From Akkermansia sp. (lineage in GTDB: Bacteria > Verrucomicrobiota > Verrucomicrobiia > Verrucomicrobiales > Akkermansiaceae), in assembly GCA_020047775.1 (NCBI GenBank), contig JAIFNK010000087.1, positions 1 through 5,846 on the forward strand: 5,846 nt of DNA, read 5' to 3'. Below the pieces are notes generated by a model. That model worked only from the letters and a program-made list of their open reading frames with translations, did no database searches and had not been told where the DNA came from. A program made the position numbers and the translations under genes. Shown in pieces: positions 5,828 through 5,846 of the stretch (position 1 is its first letter; each line of letters opens with the position of its first letter).

Positions 5828-5846
5828 GATTGGCAGTAGATTAGTT

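Noticed and set aside
5676..5846. tRNA or other classical RNA gene in the structured tail region
   Set aside because: The stems do not form a cloverleaf, and there is no T-loop or CCA end.

Overview
The window is GC-rich and all four recognisable genes lie on the + strand, with no strong Shine-Dalgarno sequences. The gene set (BNR_4-type propeller, exported formylglycine sulfatase, exported FAD-dependent oxidoreductase of the kind often labelled 'xanthan lyase', and a zinc-ribbon/one-TM protein ending in a Cys-x-Glu-Phe-Leu-Gly-Leu-Gly-Gly-like tail) is what one meets in the Verrucomicrobiota, less often the Planctomycetota. The phylum is inferred from gene content and remembered protein signatures, not from a marker gene.

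Layout: 2-697 is the 3' half of a BNR_4-family propeller gene cut by the window edge. 698-918 is intergenic, with a run of small palindromes, the last followed by TTTT (possible terminator), and a hairpin just ahead of the next gene. 919-2358 is a complete S1-type sulfatase with a signal peptide and nearly all catalytic residues, but a formylglycine motif with Val where Pro or Ala is usual. After 100 bases with a small hairpin comes 2459-4114, a complete exported FAD-dependent oxidoreductase. After 94 bases with a GC-rich hairpin comes a gene ending at 5675 (start uncertain: 4209 or about 4374) for an unassigned zinc-ribbon, single-TM protein. It contains a short in-frame tandem repeat flanked by a 9-bp perfect inverted repeat. 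The last 171 bases carry no gene but a dense series of hairpins and an A7/T6 element that may end transcription.

The first three genes look like part of a degradation module for a sulfated glycan: a carbohydrate-binding or -cleaving propeller, a desulfating enzyme, and an exported flavoenzyme of unknown reaction. The linkage rests on co-orientation, export signals and family habits; substrate cannot be read from the sequence. The fourth gene has no visible link to carbohydrate work and may be an independent neighbour. Nothing here is clearly a new system. The best leads are the variant sulfatase motif, the uncharacterised exported flavoenzyme beside it, the zinc-ribbon membrane protein, and the structured non-coding stretches.
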